Shown: positions 1 to 6,268 of the stretch, in pieces | Position numbering within the stretch: the first letter of the stretch is position 1 | How the letters are laid out: each line of letters opens with the position of its first letter | Origin: Pseudonocardiales bacterium | GTDB taxonomy: Bacteria > Actinomycetota > Actinomycetes > Mycobacteriales > Pseudonocardiaceae | Length of the DNA: 13,131 nt | NCBI GenBank assembly: GCA_025465385.1 | Contig: JAODNG010000338.1 | Location: 1-13,131 of the forward strand | Direction: 5' to 3' | Translations under genes and position numbers: made by a program | The notes under the pieces: generated by a model | What the model was told of the DNA's origin: nothing | The model's database searches: none | Seen by the model: only the letters and a program-made list of their open reading frames with translations

Positions 1-238
1 GCAAGTCGAAGGCCGGGTTTCGGCTGTCGATGTAGACCACGAAGGTCACCGGAATCAGCAGCGCCCCAAGCACGAGCAGCGAGGGCACCAATGTTGGGTT
101 TCCGGTGATCACCAGAGCCTGCTGGACGGCGATGAACAGCCCGATGCCCACCAGCAGCACCGGCAGCCACGACCAGCGCCGCGCCCGACTCGCCCGGGTC
201 CGGCTGCTCGCGTCCATCTCATACCGCTGGGTGGTCAT
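1..238 (-). CDS. N-terminal part of a membrane protein, probable PrsW-family intramembrane protease (truncated by window edge)
   Basis: Reading leftward from an ATG at 238, the frame stays open to the window edge, giving 79 residues. The start is a short polar, Arg-rich cytoplasmic segment (residues 1-22). A hydrophobic helix (WLPVLLVGIGLF) follows, then a short loop with GNPTLVPS, and a second helix (LLVLGALLIPVTFVVYID). An N-P-x-L-(I/V)-P motif followed by LLxLGAxLxPVxFVxY resembles the start of actinobacterial PrsW-type intramembrane metalloproteases, as I recall that family. The catalytic Glu and His motifs of PrsW lie further downstream and are outside the window, so the assignment rests on the N-terminus only. 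A purine-rich GGGGGAAGAAGG lies just upstream of the ATG. The gene is divergent from the beta-helix lipoprotein gene; the 147 bases between them show no promoter I would trust. It could be another polytopic membrane protein. Confidence 0.5.
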   Translation of the reverse strand, partial: MTTQRYEMDASSRTRASRARRWSWLPVLLVGIGLFIAVQQALVITGNPTLVPSLLVLGALLIPVTFVVYIDSRNPAFDL

Positions 239-385
239 GACCACCTTCTTCCCCCTGGGCCGCCGCACGAACCCGACATGCCGACGGTGGGTTACGCCGA
301 CAAGGACCGCGGGGCCATACCCTGCTCCGGTGAACATTCTGTCCCGGGACTCCGGGTGGCGGCACCGGTGACGCGGCGGCACCTA

Positions 386-1492
386 ATGGTGAGGGTCTGG
401 ATCACTGCGCTGAGTCTTCTGCTGCTCATTGGTGGTTGCACGGGCCAGAGCCCCTCGGCTGGCCAGAACATCCCAGCCCGTCAGAATCCAGGGTCCAGCC
501 GGACCCCGTCAAGCCCGAATTCCCCGGCGCCCCCGAACCAAAGCGGCCCGCCCGACTGCCGCCGCTCGGTCAGCCGAGCTGACGACGTCCCGGCGGCCCT
601 GAATGCTGCCTCCCCCGGGACCACCGTGTGCTTCACCGGCCACGACCTGGCCGGCACCGACGTGGCGATGGACCGCCCGGGATCCGCGAACGCGCCAGTC
701 AGGCTCTACGCTGACGGCGCCACCGTGCGCAGCATCAACGTCTCGGCGGACCACGTCATCGTCGAGGGCTTCACGGTCGCCGGCGGCGACGGTCTATCCG
801 CCAAGGGCACCGACCTGGCCATCCGCCACAACACCGTCCAGGACACCCAGCGAAGCGGGATCACCTGCGATCCCTGCGAGAACTCGATCATCGAGGACAA
901 CACGGTGCACCATGTCGCCACCGCCGGGATCTGGATCAGCGGGCGCCAGATCGCGGTGCGCCACAATACCGTGAGTGGGACAGTGGCCCGCGACAATGGC
1001 GACGCCGACGGAATGCGCTTTTTCGGCAACGGTCACCGAATCACTGACAACACCATCACAGACATCTCGGCGACCGGCTACGCGAATCCGCCGCACCCCG
1101 ACTGCTTTCAAACATACGACAGCAACGGCCCACCCACCTACGACGTCGTGATCGCGAATAATACCTGCCGCAACGTCGATGCGCAGTGTCTGATCGCCAC
1201 TGGCGATAAGAGTGGAAATAACGCCGCCCCGACCAGCGGCCCATCCATCAGCTTCATCGGCAATACCTGCGCGTCCAACGGTGCTCAAGCCGTGAACGTG
1301 CGCCGCTGGCCCAACGTCGAGCTGCGCGACAACAAGATCTCCGGCCCCAACATCACCCGTGGAATCATCATCATCGACGGCTCGAACGGCTGCGTCGTGG
1401 TCGGCAACACCAGTGCCGATGGCAAACCTACCGTCGACATCGACAACTCGTCGCGGCAAGGTTCCCAGGTAGAACACAACAGTCCCGGCTGA
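386..1492 (+). CDS. Secreted lipoprotein with a right-handed parallel beta-helix (pectate-lyase-like) domain
   Basis: The product is 368 residues from the ATG at 386. A short n-region and a hydrophobic core (ITALSLLLL) end in the lipobox IGGC with Cys18, which marks a lipoprotein anchored outside the membrane. A Ser/Pro-rich linker (about 35-57) leads to a domain of repeated short strands with N-T-V, N-T-I and N-T-C turns (about 105-360), as in right-handed parallel beta-helix proteins. Members of that fold bind or cleave polysaccharides, or are structural. I see HPDCFQ at about 238-243, a possible groove motif, but I cannot name a catalytic residue or substrate. Nine cysteines besides the lipidated one, including CDPC at 161-164, suggest disulfides. 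The start is uncertain: the GTG at 368 adds RRH to the n-region and makes a good signal peptide, while the ATG at 278 is in frame but puts 36 residues before the signal, so I rejected it. No strong ribosome binding site precedes either retained start. An SDR gene follows 42 bases downstream. Confidence 0.8.
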   Translation: MVRVWITALSLLLLIGGCTGQSPSAGQNIPARQNPGSSRTPSSPNSPAPPNQSGPPDCRRSVSRADDVPAALNAASPGTTVCFTGHDLAGTDVAMDRPGSANAPVRLYADGATVRSINVSADHVIVEGFTVAGGDGLSAKGTDLAIRHNTVQDTQRSGITCDPCENSIIEDNTVHHVATAGIWISGRQIAVRHNTVSGTVARDNGDADGMRFFGNGHRITDNTITDISATGYANPPHPDCFQTYDSNGPPTYDVVIANNTCRNVDAQCLIATGDKSGNNAAPTSGPSISFIGNTCASNGAQAVNVRRWPNVELRDNKISGPNITRGIIIIDGSNGCVVVGNTSADGKPTVDIDNSSRQGSQVEHNSPG

Positions 1493-1534
1493 GGCTGCAC
1501 GTTCAGCTGATCGCGCACCGGGGAAGTATTCAGC

Positions 1535-2353
1535 ATGGACATTTCCCTGAGCACTCCGCACGACTTTCCCCGTACCGCGATCGTGACCGGATCAGACTCC
1601 GGAATCGGTAAGGCCACTGCGGTCGCTCTGGCCGAGATGGGCTGTGATGTCGGTATCACCTGGCACACCGACGAGCACGGCGCTCAGGCGACCGCCGAGG
1701 AGGTGCGGGCAGCCGGTCAACGCGCGCAGATTCGCCATCTCGACCTGACGGTGCTCCCGGATGCGGCGAACGTGATCGACGAGCTCGCGGAGCTCCTCGG
1801 CGGCGTAGACGCGCTGGTGAACACTGCCGGCACGGGCAGCGCCGCGCCTTTGCTCGACATCGACTACGCCACCTGGCGCAAGGTGCTGGTAACCGATCTG
1901 GATGGCGCCTTCCTGTGCCTGCAACGAGCGGCCCGACGGATGGTCGCCGCTAGCCGCGGTGGACGAATCGTGAACATCACCAGCGTTCACGAGCACCAGC
2001 CCCGGGTCGGCGCCGCCGCGTACTGTGCGGCCAAGGGCGCTTTGGGACTGTTGACCAAGACGGCCGCACTGGAGCTGTCCGAGTACAACATCACCGTCAA
2101 TGCCGTCGCGCCGGGCGAGATCGCCACACCGATGACTGGCCAGCAGGACATCGACGTCCACCAAGAGCACCGTCCCGGCGTTCCCCTCGGACGCCCTGGG
2201 GATGCCCGGGAGGTTGCCGCTGTGGTCGCCTTCCTCTGTTCTGCCGCGGCGTCATATGTCACGGGCGCATCCTGGCCGGTCGATGGTGGGATGCTACAGA
2301 TGGGCCCGATGGCCGGCTCCCACCTGCAGGGGCAGGACTGGCGCCGGCCATAG
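1535..2353 (+). CDS. Short-chain dehydrogenase/reductase (SDR), NAD(P)-dependent oxidoreductase
   Basis: This is a 272-residue classical SDR, expected to be a cytoplasmic NAD(P)(H)-dependent oxidoreductase acting on an alcohol or carbonyl substrate that the sequence does not reveal. The Rossmann glycine motif TGSDSGIG is at 18-25. The usual NNAG appears as NTAG at 96-99. The catalytic Ser150 (NITS), Tyr163 and Lys167 (YCAAK) are present. PGEIATPMT follows at the usual cofactor-binding loop, and a C-terminal VTGASWPVDGG is typical of the family. The Asn of the extended N-S-Y-K tetrad, normally in vNLxGxF, is Asp121 here (TDLDGAF). The length exceeds the usual 250 or so because of about 10 extra N-terminal and 15 extra C-terminal residues. 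GGGGAAG lies about 10 bases before the ATG. The gene follows the beta-helix gene on the same strand and converges with the DUF6390-like gene 4 bases after its stop. Automated annotation may call it glucose 1-dehydrogenase or 3-oxoacyl-ACP reductase; neither substrate can be supported. Confidence 0.88.
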   Translation: MDISLSTPHDFPRTAIVTGSDSGIGKATAVALAEMGCDVGITWHTDEHGAQATAEEVRAAGQRAQIRHLDLTVLPDAANVIDELAELLGGVDALVNTAGTGSAAPLLDIDYATWRKVLVTDLDGAFLCLQRAARRMVAASRGGRIVNITSVHEHQPRVGAAAYCAAKGALGLLTKTAALELSEYNITVNAVAPGEIATPMTGQQDIDVHQEHRPGVPLGRPGDAREVAAVVAFLCSAAASYVTGASWPVDGGMLQMGPMAGSHLQGQDWRRP

Positions 2354-2357
2354 GCGT

Positions 2358-3158
2358 CTACCGGCCCAACACCGTCGCCGGGCCGGAGCGCGTCATCTCA
2401 TCGTTGGTGATCTTTATTTGGCGCAGCGAGTAGTGCCGCAGAGCCGCGAGTTGGCGCGGACCGAGACGGTCACAGACCCAGTCCCAGTGCAGCGAGACCC
2501 AGTCGCCGGGACCAATCCGATCCACGAACCCACTTCCGTTAACCGCCCGTCTCGCGGTTTCCACGACAGGTTCACCCAACGCGAGATTCCGCCCGTCCCA
2601 AGTAAGCGGTTGGCTTCGCACCAGCACCTGGTCGCCGGACACGCTATCCACCTTGCCCCACCGGATGCGACACCGATCCAGCACCTCCAGCGCCTGGTGG
2701 GCGATACGGTCGTTGCTCAGCAAGCCAACCCACGGGTAGACGCTGAAGACGTGGAAGCTGTGGTGCGGTACCCCGCCGGCCAGGACACTGTCCGCAATCG
2801 AACTGAATTGACGACCTGTACGGCAGCGGAGCCGGTGTTCCATCGAATTTCCCAGCGCAGTGATCCCGACCTGATCGAGCAGCGAGTTGCCAACCCAGTA
2901 GGCCTCCACGACTCGGTGATCGAGAGGGTCGGAAATTCCGACTGCGCCAGCGATGAGTTCCAGATAGGGCCAGGCACCATCGAACTGCCGTGCCAACGCG
3001 GCCAACCCACGGTCTACGACGCCGTTGGCACCGTATCCCAGCAGCTCCTGGCTATCTGATGGACCGCAATAACCCAGCTCGTTGGGTGCGAAAGCATACC
3101 GTACGAACAGCAACGCACCCGGAGGTCGGCTGCTGAACCTGTCCTGGTCATCGTGCAC
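2358..3158 (-). CDS. DUF6390-like protein of unknown function
   Basis: The predicted product is 266 residues with a GTG start at 3158. I recognise the pattern of the DUF6390 family from memory: GALLFxRYAFxPNxLGYCGP near the start (14-33), GAWPYLELIA (61-70), DHRVVEAYWVGN (80-91), PHHSFHVFSVYPWVG (131-145), DRCRIRWG (161-168) and PGDWVSLHWDWVCDRL (217-232). Its function is not established to my knowledge. No signal peptide or membrane segment is visible, so it is probably cytoplasmic. Cys31, His132, His133, His136, Cys163, His224 and Cys229 fall in the motif blocks and could bind a metal, which is inference. The frame stays open upstream to 3428, but that would run over the start of the divergent aminotransferase gene, and the family pattern begins near GALLF. 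GTG codons at 3167 and 3176 are alternative starts. The gene converges with the SDR gene, with 4 bases between the stops. Confidence 0.7.
   Translation of the reverse strand: MHDDQDRFSSRPPGALLFVRYAFAPNELGYCGPSDSQELLGYGANGVVDRGLAALARQFDGAWPYLELIAGAVGISDPLDHRVVEAYWVGNSLLDQVGITALGNSMEHRLRCRTGRQFSSIADSVLAGGVPHHSFHVFSVYPWVGLLSNDRIAHQALEVLDRCRIRWGKVDSVSGDQVLVRSQPLTWDGRNLALGEPVVETARRAVNGSGFVDRIGPGDWVSLHWDWVCDRLGPRQLAALRHYSLRQIKITNDEMTRSGPATVLGR
2361..2386. terminator. Possible stem-loop at the SDR/DUF6390 convergent junction
   Basis: CCGGCCC (2361-2367) and GGGCCGG (2380-2386) are perfect 7-base arms around a 12-base loop, beginning 8 bases after the SDR stop codon and inside the last codons of the opposing gene. 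No T-run follows on either side, so it is not a classical intrinsic terminator. It may slow or end transcription from the SDR side, or it may be a chance product of GC-rich coding sequence. Confidence 0.3.
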
Positions 3159-3237
3159 TGAACGCACCGCTACCACCCCCAGCCGTCGATCCTCATACTG
3201 CAACGACGCGTGTGACCTGCGCCAGTGCGCGGGGACA

Positions 3238-3243
3238 TAGTGT
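3238..3243 (+). promoter_or_regulatory. Candidate -10 element for a leaderless aminotransferase transcript
   Basis: TAGTGT fits the actinobacterial TANNNT -10 pattern. It ends 6 bases before the GTG start codon at 3250, which is the spacing expected if transcription begins at or next to that codon. No convincing Shine-Dalgarno sequence precedes the GTG, which agrees with a leaderless mRNA. No good -35 hexamer lies at 17-19 bases. Confidence 0.35.
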
Positions 3244-3249
3244 TGAGTT

Positions 3250-4458
3250 GTGGCCTTCGACGTGGACCGTGCCCGGCGCGATACTCCCGGGGCGAGCCGG
3301 GTAGCGCACCTGAACAACGCCGGGGCGGCGTTACCGCCGTCACAGGTCACCGAAGCGGTCATCGCCCATCTACGTCGGGAGGCCGAGTTCGGTGGGTACG
3401 AGGCCGCCGAAGCCGCCGCCGAGCACATCGAGGCGACGTACCCGGCGATCGCCCGGTTGATCGGCTGCGGGGTCGATGAGGTCGCGGTTGTGGAGAACGC
3501 GACCCGGGCCTGGGATATGGCCTTCTATGCCATGTCGTTCAAGCCGGGCGAACGCATCCTTACCTCCCACGCCGAGTACGCCAGCAACGTCATCGCCTTC
3601 CTGCAGGTTGCGCGCCGCACCGGTGCGGTCGTGGAAGTCGTCGACGACGACGAGCATGGCCAGCTCTGCGTCGCCGACCTTCGCCGGCGCGTCAGTGGTG
3701 GCGGCGGCGAGGTCAAGCTCATCGCCATGACTCACGTGCCGACCCAAGGTGGGCTGATCAACCCCGCTGAACAGGTCGGCGCGGTGGCCCGCGAGGCCGG
3801 GGTGCCGTTCCTGCTCGACGCCTGCCAATCAGTGGGCCAGCTGCCCATCAACGTCGATCGCATCGGCGCTGACCTGCTCTCCGCGACCGGGCGTAAGTTC
3901 CTGCGCGGCCCACGCGGCACCGGCTTTCTCTACGTGCGTCGCACGCTTCTCGACCAGCTAGAGCCGCCCTTTCTCGACATGCACGCCGCAACGTGGACCG
4001 CTCCGGAGCGCTACGAGATCCGCCCGGACGCGCGGCGCTTCGAGAGCTGGGAGACGAACTACGCCAGCAAGATCGGTCTGGGGGTGGCCATCAATTATGC
4101 GCTGTCCTGGGGACTCGATGCCATCGAAGCACGCGTCACCGCGTTGGCCGACGGTCTGCGGGAGCGGCTGGCAGCCCTCGACGGTGTGCACGTGCACGAT
4201 CAGGGTTTGCGCCGCTGTGCGATCGTCACATTCACCGTCGACGGGGTATCGGCACGAGCTGTACAGCGCCGCCTTGCCGAGTCAGCGGTGAACACCAGCG
4301 TCTCAGTCGCCAGCTCGGCCCGCCTCGACCTGCCGCGCCGCGGCCTGTCCGAACTGGTCCGGGCCTCAGTGCACTACTACAACACCGACGACGAGCTGGA
4401 CCGCCTGGTCAACGCACTGCCCGGGCCCAGCACAGCGGCCTTACGGAAGGGAAAGTGA
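3250..4458 (+). CDS. Class V PLP-dependent aminotransferase / cysteine desulfurase-fold enzyme
   Basis: The 402-residue product has the fold type I layout of class V aminotransferases (NifS, isopenicillin N epimerase-like and relatives). It opens with HLNNAGAALPP (20-30), the substrate-side loop. His107 in SHAEYASN is in the region that stacks on the cofactor. His162 and Thr165 lie in THVPTQGG. Asp190 in FLLDACQSVGQ should bind the pyridine nitrogen. Lys216 in SATGRKFLRGPRGTGFLY should form the Schiff base with PLP. Arg371 in VRASVHYYNT is the expected carboxylate-binding Arg. The family includes aminotransferases, desulfurases, lyases and epimerases. I do not see the catalytic Cys loop of a clear cysteine desulfurase, so the reaction stays open. 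The start is the GTG at 3250, giving the normal family N-terminus. The gene is divergent from the DUF6390-like gene, and its last 18 bases overlap the end of the opposing 88-residue gene. Confidence 0.85.
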   Translation: MAFDVDRARRDTPGASRVAHLNNAGAALPPSQVTEAVIAHLRREAEFGGYEAAEAAAEHIEATYPAIARLIGCGVDEVAVVENATRAWDMAFYAMSFKPGERILTSHAEYASNVIAFLQVARRTGAVVEVVDDDEHGQLCVADLRRRVSGGGGEVKLIAMTHVPTQGGLINPAEQVGAVAREAGVPFLLDACQSVGQLPINVDRIGADLLSATGRKFLRGPRGTGFLYVRRTLLDQLEPPFLDMHAATWTAPERYEIRPDARRFESWETNYASKIGLGVAINYALSWGLDAIEARVTALADGLRERLAALDGVHVHDQGLRRCAIVTFTVDGVSARAVQRRLAESAVNTSVSVASSARLDLPRRGLSELVRASVHYYNTDDELDRLVNALPGPSTAALRKGK

Positions 4459-4707
4459 GCCTTCTTCGTCGAGCGCCTGCGGCAGCCGCTCGAGGAGCTG
4501 CTGGACGGCGATGGGCACCGTGAAGCCGGTGGGTCCGACGCTGACGCAGGACCAACGGCCATCGCTGACCACCGGCACGCCGGCGTTGGCCATGCTTTCC
4601 ACGAGGTCGCCGGCGAGGTAGCTGTAGCGGGCATCCCAGACCCGTTGACGATCGGTCTGGTCGAGGGTGTCCCACCATTGATGGGCCAGTTTCAGGGAAT
4701 TACTCAT
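4441..4707 (-). CDS. Small soluble protein of unknown function (88 residues)
   Basis: I do not recognise this family with certainty. The protein is 88 residues, rich in aromatic residues at the start (HQWWDTLDQTDRQRVWDARYSYLAG, 9-33). A short helix (DLVESMANAG) follows, then a compact part (VPVVSDGRWSCVSVGPTGFTVP, 44-65) and a C-terminal helix (IAVQQLLERL). It has no signal peptide or membrane helix. AGAAAGG lies 10-11 bases before the ATG at 4707, supporting a real start. The 3' end overlaps the aminotransferase gene tail to tail by 18 bases. The 190 bases upstream (4708-4897) hold a relatively AT-rich leader just before the gene and an 11-base palindrome ACCTCGGAGGT at 4884-4894. I found no convincing promoter or second gene there. 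The phasin-like gene lies upstream on the same strand. Confidence 0.65.
   Translation of the reverse strand: MSNSLKLAHQWWDTLDQTDRQRVWDARYSYLAGDLVESMANAGVPVVSDGRWSCVSVGPTGFTVPIAVQQLLERLPQALDEEGSLSLP
4469..4493. terminator. Possible stem-loop after the aminotransferase gene
   Basis: TCGAGCG (4469-4475) and CGCTCGA (4487-4493) are perfect 7-base arms with an 11-base loop, starting 11 bases after the aminotransferase stop. No T-run follows. The sequence is also coding for the opposing small protein, so coincidence is possible. Confidence 0.28.
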
Positions 4708-4883
4708 CGCGAAATTACCTTTCTGAGTTTGTGGTCTTTGTTTACGGCAGGCCCCATAGAGCGGTGCAGACAGCTATCTCACCGAAACGTCGGGATTCGC
4801 TGACGCGCGCATCACTTATCAAGGCACGGCCGTGTCATTGCACGCCGTCGCCTGCGACCGTGATCGGCCAGCTTGAGAGATTT

Positions 4884-4894
4884 ACCTCGGAGGT
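4884..4894. repeat. Short palindrome between the phasin-like and 88-residue genes
   Basis: ACCTC-G-GAGGT is an 11-base near-perfect palindrome, 3 bases beyond the end of the phasin-like gene. The one-base centre makes a hairpin unlikely; it could be a protein-binding site or chance. Confidence 0.2.
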
Positions 4895-4897
4895 GCC

Positions 4898-5296
4898 CTA
4901 CCGAGCAGCGAGGCTATCGCCGCCGGTGGCGGTGGTGTCGAAAAGCCGTTGAGCAAGTTGACGTTGCGTCGCGACGAGTTCCTCGACGACCAGACGCTGA
5001 GCCTCGAGCAGCTTCTCGAACGGGTCATGGGCGAGCGAAACCATCGTCGCGCCTGCGGGCGAGCTCGGCGCGGTGGAGCCAAGCTTGCGGGCCAAGTCGG
5101 CCCACACCTGCAGCGATCTCAGTGACGTGTCTTGACCTTGACGCACAAGCTGAACCATCGAGTCCTGCACCCGCTGGGTGGTTTGGTCTGCGGCGACCGG
5201 CTCAGCGGTCAGGTCCGCGGCAGCCTGCAGCGGCCGAGGGTCCCGGTCGTCACGAGCATCGGCGGCCCATCGGTGGTCTTTGGTCTGAGTGGACAT
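4898..5296 (-). CDS. Phasin-like helical protein (tentative)
   Basis: The product has 132 residues. A polar N-terminus (1-37) is followed by two predicted amphipathic helices: one covering QRVQDSMVQLVRQGQDTSLRS and on to about residue 74, and one covering DPFEKLLEAQRLVVEELVATQRQ (about 90-122). A Ser/Pro/Gly link (GSTAPSSPAGA) joins them. Two long helices, many Gln, Val and Leu, almost no Cys, and the pattern HDPFEKLLEAQ...FVxxQ-like resemble actinobacterial phasins, which coat polyhydroxyalkanoate granules. That is inference from shape; no PHA synthase gene is in the window. Other two-helix proteins cannot be excluded. GGAG lies 7 bases before the ATG at 5296, a good ribosome binding site. 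The gene is 140 bases downstream of surE on the same strand and may have its own promoter. Confidence 0.6.
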   Translation of the reverse strand: MSTQTKDHRWAADARDDRDPRPLQAAADLTAEPVAADQTTQRVQDSMVQLVRQGQDTSLRSLQVWADLARKLGSTAPSSPAGATMVSLAHDPFEKLLEAQRLVVEELVATQRQLAQRLFDTTATGGDSLAAR

Positions 5297-5381
5297 GCTA
5301 TGGCTCCAAGGGTCTCAAGGATGCTGGCTTGCCGTCCACGTACCACCGTCCTCACCGTCAACGGAGCGCGCAACCGCCGGG

Positions 5382-5411
5382 ACGATAAATCGAGGTAACG
5401 ATCTGCGTCGA
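5382..5411 (-). promoter_or_regulatory. Candidate promoter for the phasin-like gene
   Basis: On the minus strand TCGACG (5411-5406, resembling the -35 TTGACG) is followed after 18 bases by TATCGT (5387-5382), which fits TANNNT. It lies between the surE stop and the phasin-like start and predicts a leader of about 80 bases. Support is by pattern only. Confidence 0.3.
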
Positions 5412-5436
5412 CTGATCGAATGCACCGAGATGGCAG

Positions 5437-6243
5437 TCAGCCAATGCGGTGTATCGCCGATGCCAGCCATTGCGGGATCGCCGGCCCGGATACCGCGCAA
5501 ACGGACTCCAGCGCGGTCAAGGTGGGATGCCCAGCCGCGAGTAGCGCGCTGTCGGTGCCCGCCGCCCGCGAGGCCTGCGTCTCGACCTGCGCGAGGTGCA
5601 ACTGCCCGTCGTCCACCCGGTCAACTGTGGTCTGCACGGTGCCGAACTCGGCAAGTGCGGCATAGCGCAACTCACCGAGCGCCTCGGCTGGCCGATCCGG
5701 GATGTTGAGCGTGAGCACGGTGCCGTGCGGAGCAGCGGTCAGCAATTCCAGAACGTCCGGCAGCAGGTGCCCGACGGTGGCCCAGTGTGGCGCGCAGGCA
5801 GGGTGCCAGCCGACGTCGAGCGACACGGCTAGCCCGTGCAAACCATTCAACCCGGCGGTCAGCGCCGCTCCTACGGTGCCGGAATGCAGGATCGCGCGTC
5901 CCACGTTCGCTCCGTGGTTGACACCCGCCAGGACCAGCTCCGGTGCCGGGTCCAACCAGCCGCGGACTGCCGCGCGCACAATGTACGCCGGCTGGGCATC
6001 CACGGCGTACGCCTCGACGCCGGGGAGATCGGCCAGCTGCCGTCGCTCGATCAGCGTCTGACCCTGCCGGGTCGTCGCGATGATTCCGGCGCTGGCCCCG
6101 CTGGACTGCCGCGCGGGTGCGGCCACCACGACCTCGAGGCCGGCCGCAACCGCGGCGGCAGCCAGCGCAACGAGGCCGGGCGCGTCGATGCCGTCGTCGT
6201 TGGTCACCAGGGCCTTGCGTCGCGCTGGCACAGTCAGCTCCAT
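5437..6243 (-). CDS. surE: 5'/3'-nucleotidase SurE
   Basis: SurE is a metal-dependent phosphatase that removes phosphate from nucleoside 5'- and 3'-monophosphates, and in some members from polyphosphate; it is cytoplasmic. The 268-residue product carries the family signature near the N-terminus: LVTNDDGIDAPG with Asp16 and Asp17 as metal ligands. AAPARQSSGAS (41-51) supplies the metal-binding Ser. AGVNHGANVG (106-115) carries Asn109, the further ligand. HSGTVGAALTA (120-130) is the conserved phosphate-loop region. The length is a little above the usual 250 or so. The ATG at 6243 has only a weak ribosome binding site, but the downstream NDDG motif fixes the N-terminus to within a few residues. 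It is the last gene of a tightly spaced run, starting 25 bases after the carboxylate-amine ligase gene ends. Confidence 0.92.
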   Translation of the reverse strand: MELTVPARRKALVTNDDGIDAPGLVALAAAAVAAGLEVVVAAPARQSSGASAGIIATTRQGQTLIERRQLADLPGVEAYAVDAQPAYIVRAAVRGWLDPAPELVLAGVNHGANVGRAILHSGTVGAALTAGLNGLHGLAVSLDVGWHPACAPHWATVGHLLPDVLELLTAAPHGTVLTLNIPDRPAEALGELRYAALAEFGTVQTTVDRVDDGQLHLAQVETQASRAAGTDSALLAAGHPTLTALESVCAVSGPAIPQWLASAIHRIG

Positions 6244-6268
6244 CCCGGTGGGTATCGGGTAGCCCGCA

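Noticed and set aside
278..385. Start of the beta-helix protein at the ATG at 278
   Set aside because: It would bury the signal peptide 36 residues inside the protein and destroy lipoprotein export; the later starts give a normal signal peptide.
794..1561. Long open frame on the minus strand opposite the beta-helix gene
   Set aside because: It lies fully antisense to a gene with a clear signal peptide and repeat fold, has no family pattern, and long antisense frames are expected in GC-rich DNA.
2202..3059. Open frame of 285 codons on the plus strand over the SDR tail and the DUF6390-like gene
   Set aside because: Its product has no recognisable domain and is low-complexity in composition, while the opposite strand has clear family motifs.
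3159..3428. Upstream extension of the DUF6390-like frame
   Set aside because: It would overlap the N-terminus of the divergent PLP enzyme by 179 bases, and the added residues are low-complexity and outside the family pattern.
4848..4859. GTCGC-CT-GCGAC inverted repeat as a terminator or operator
   Set aside because: Five-base arms with a two-base centre are too short to form a hairpin and common in GC-rich DNA.
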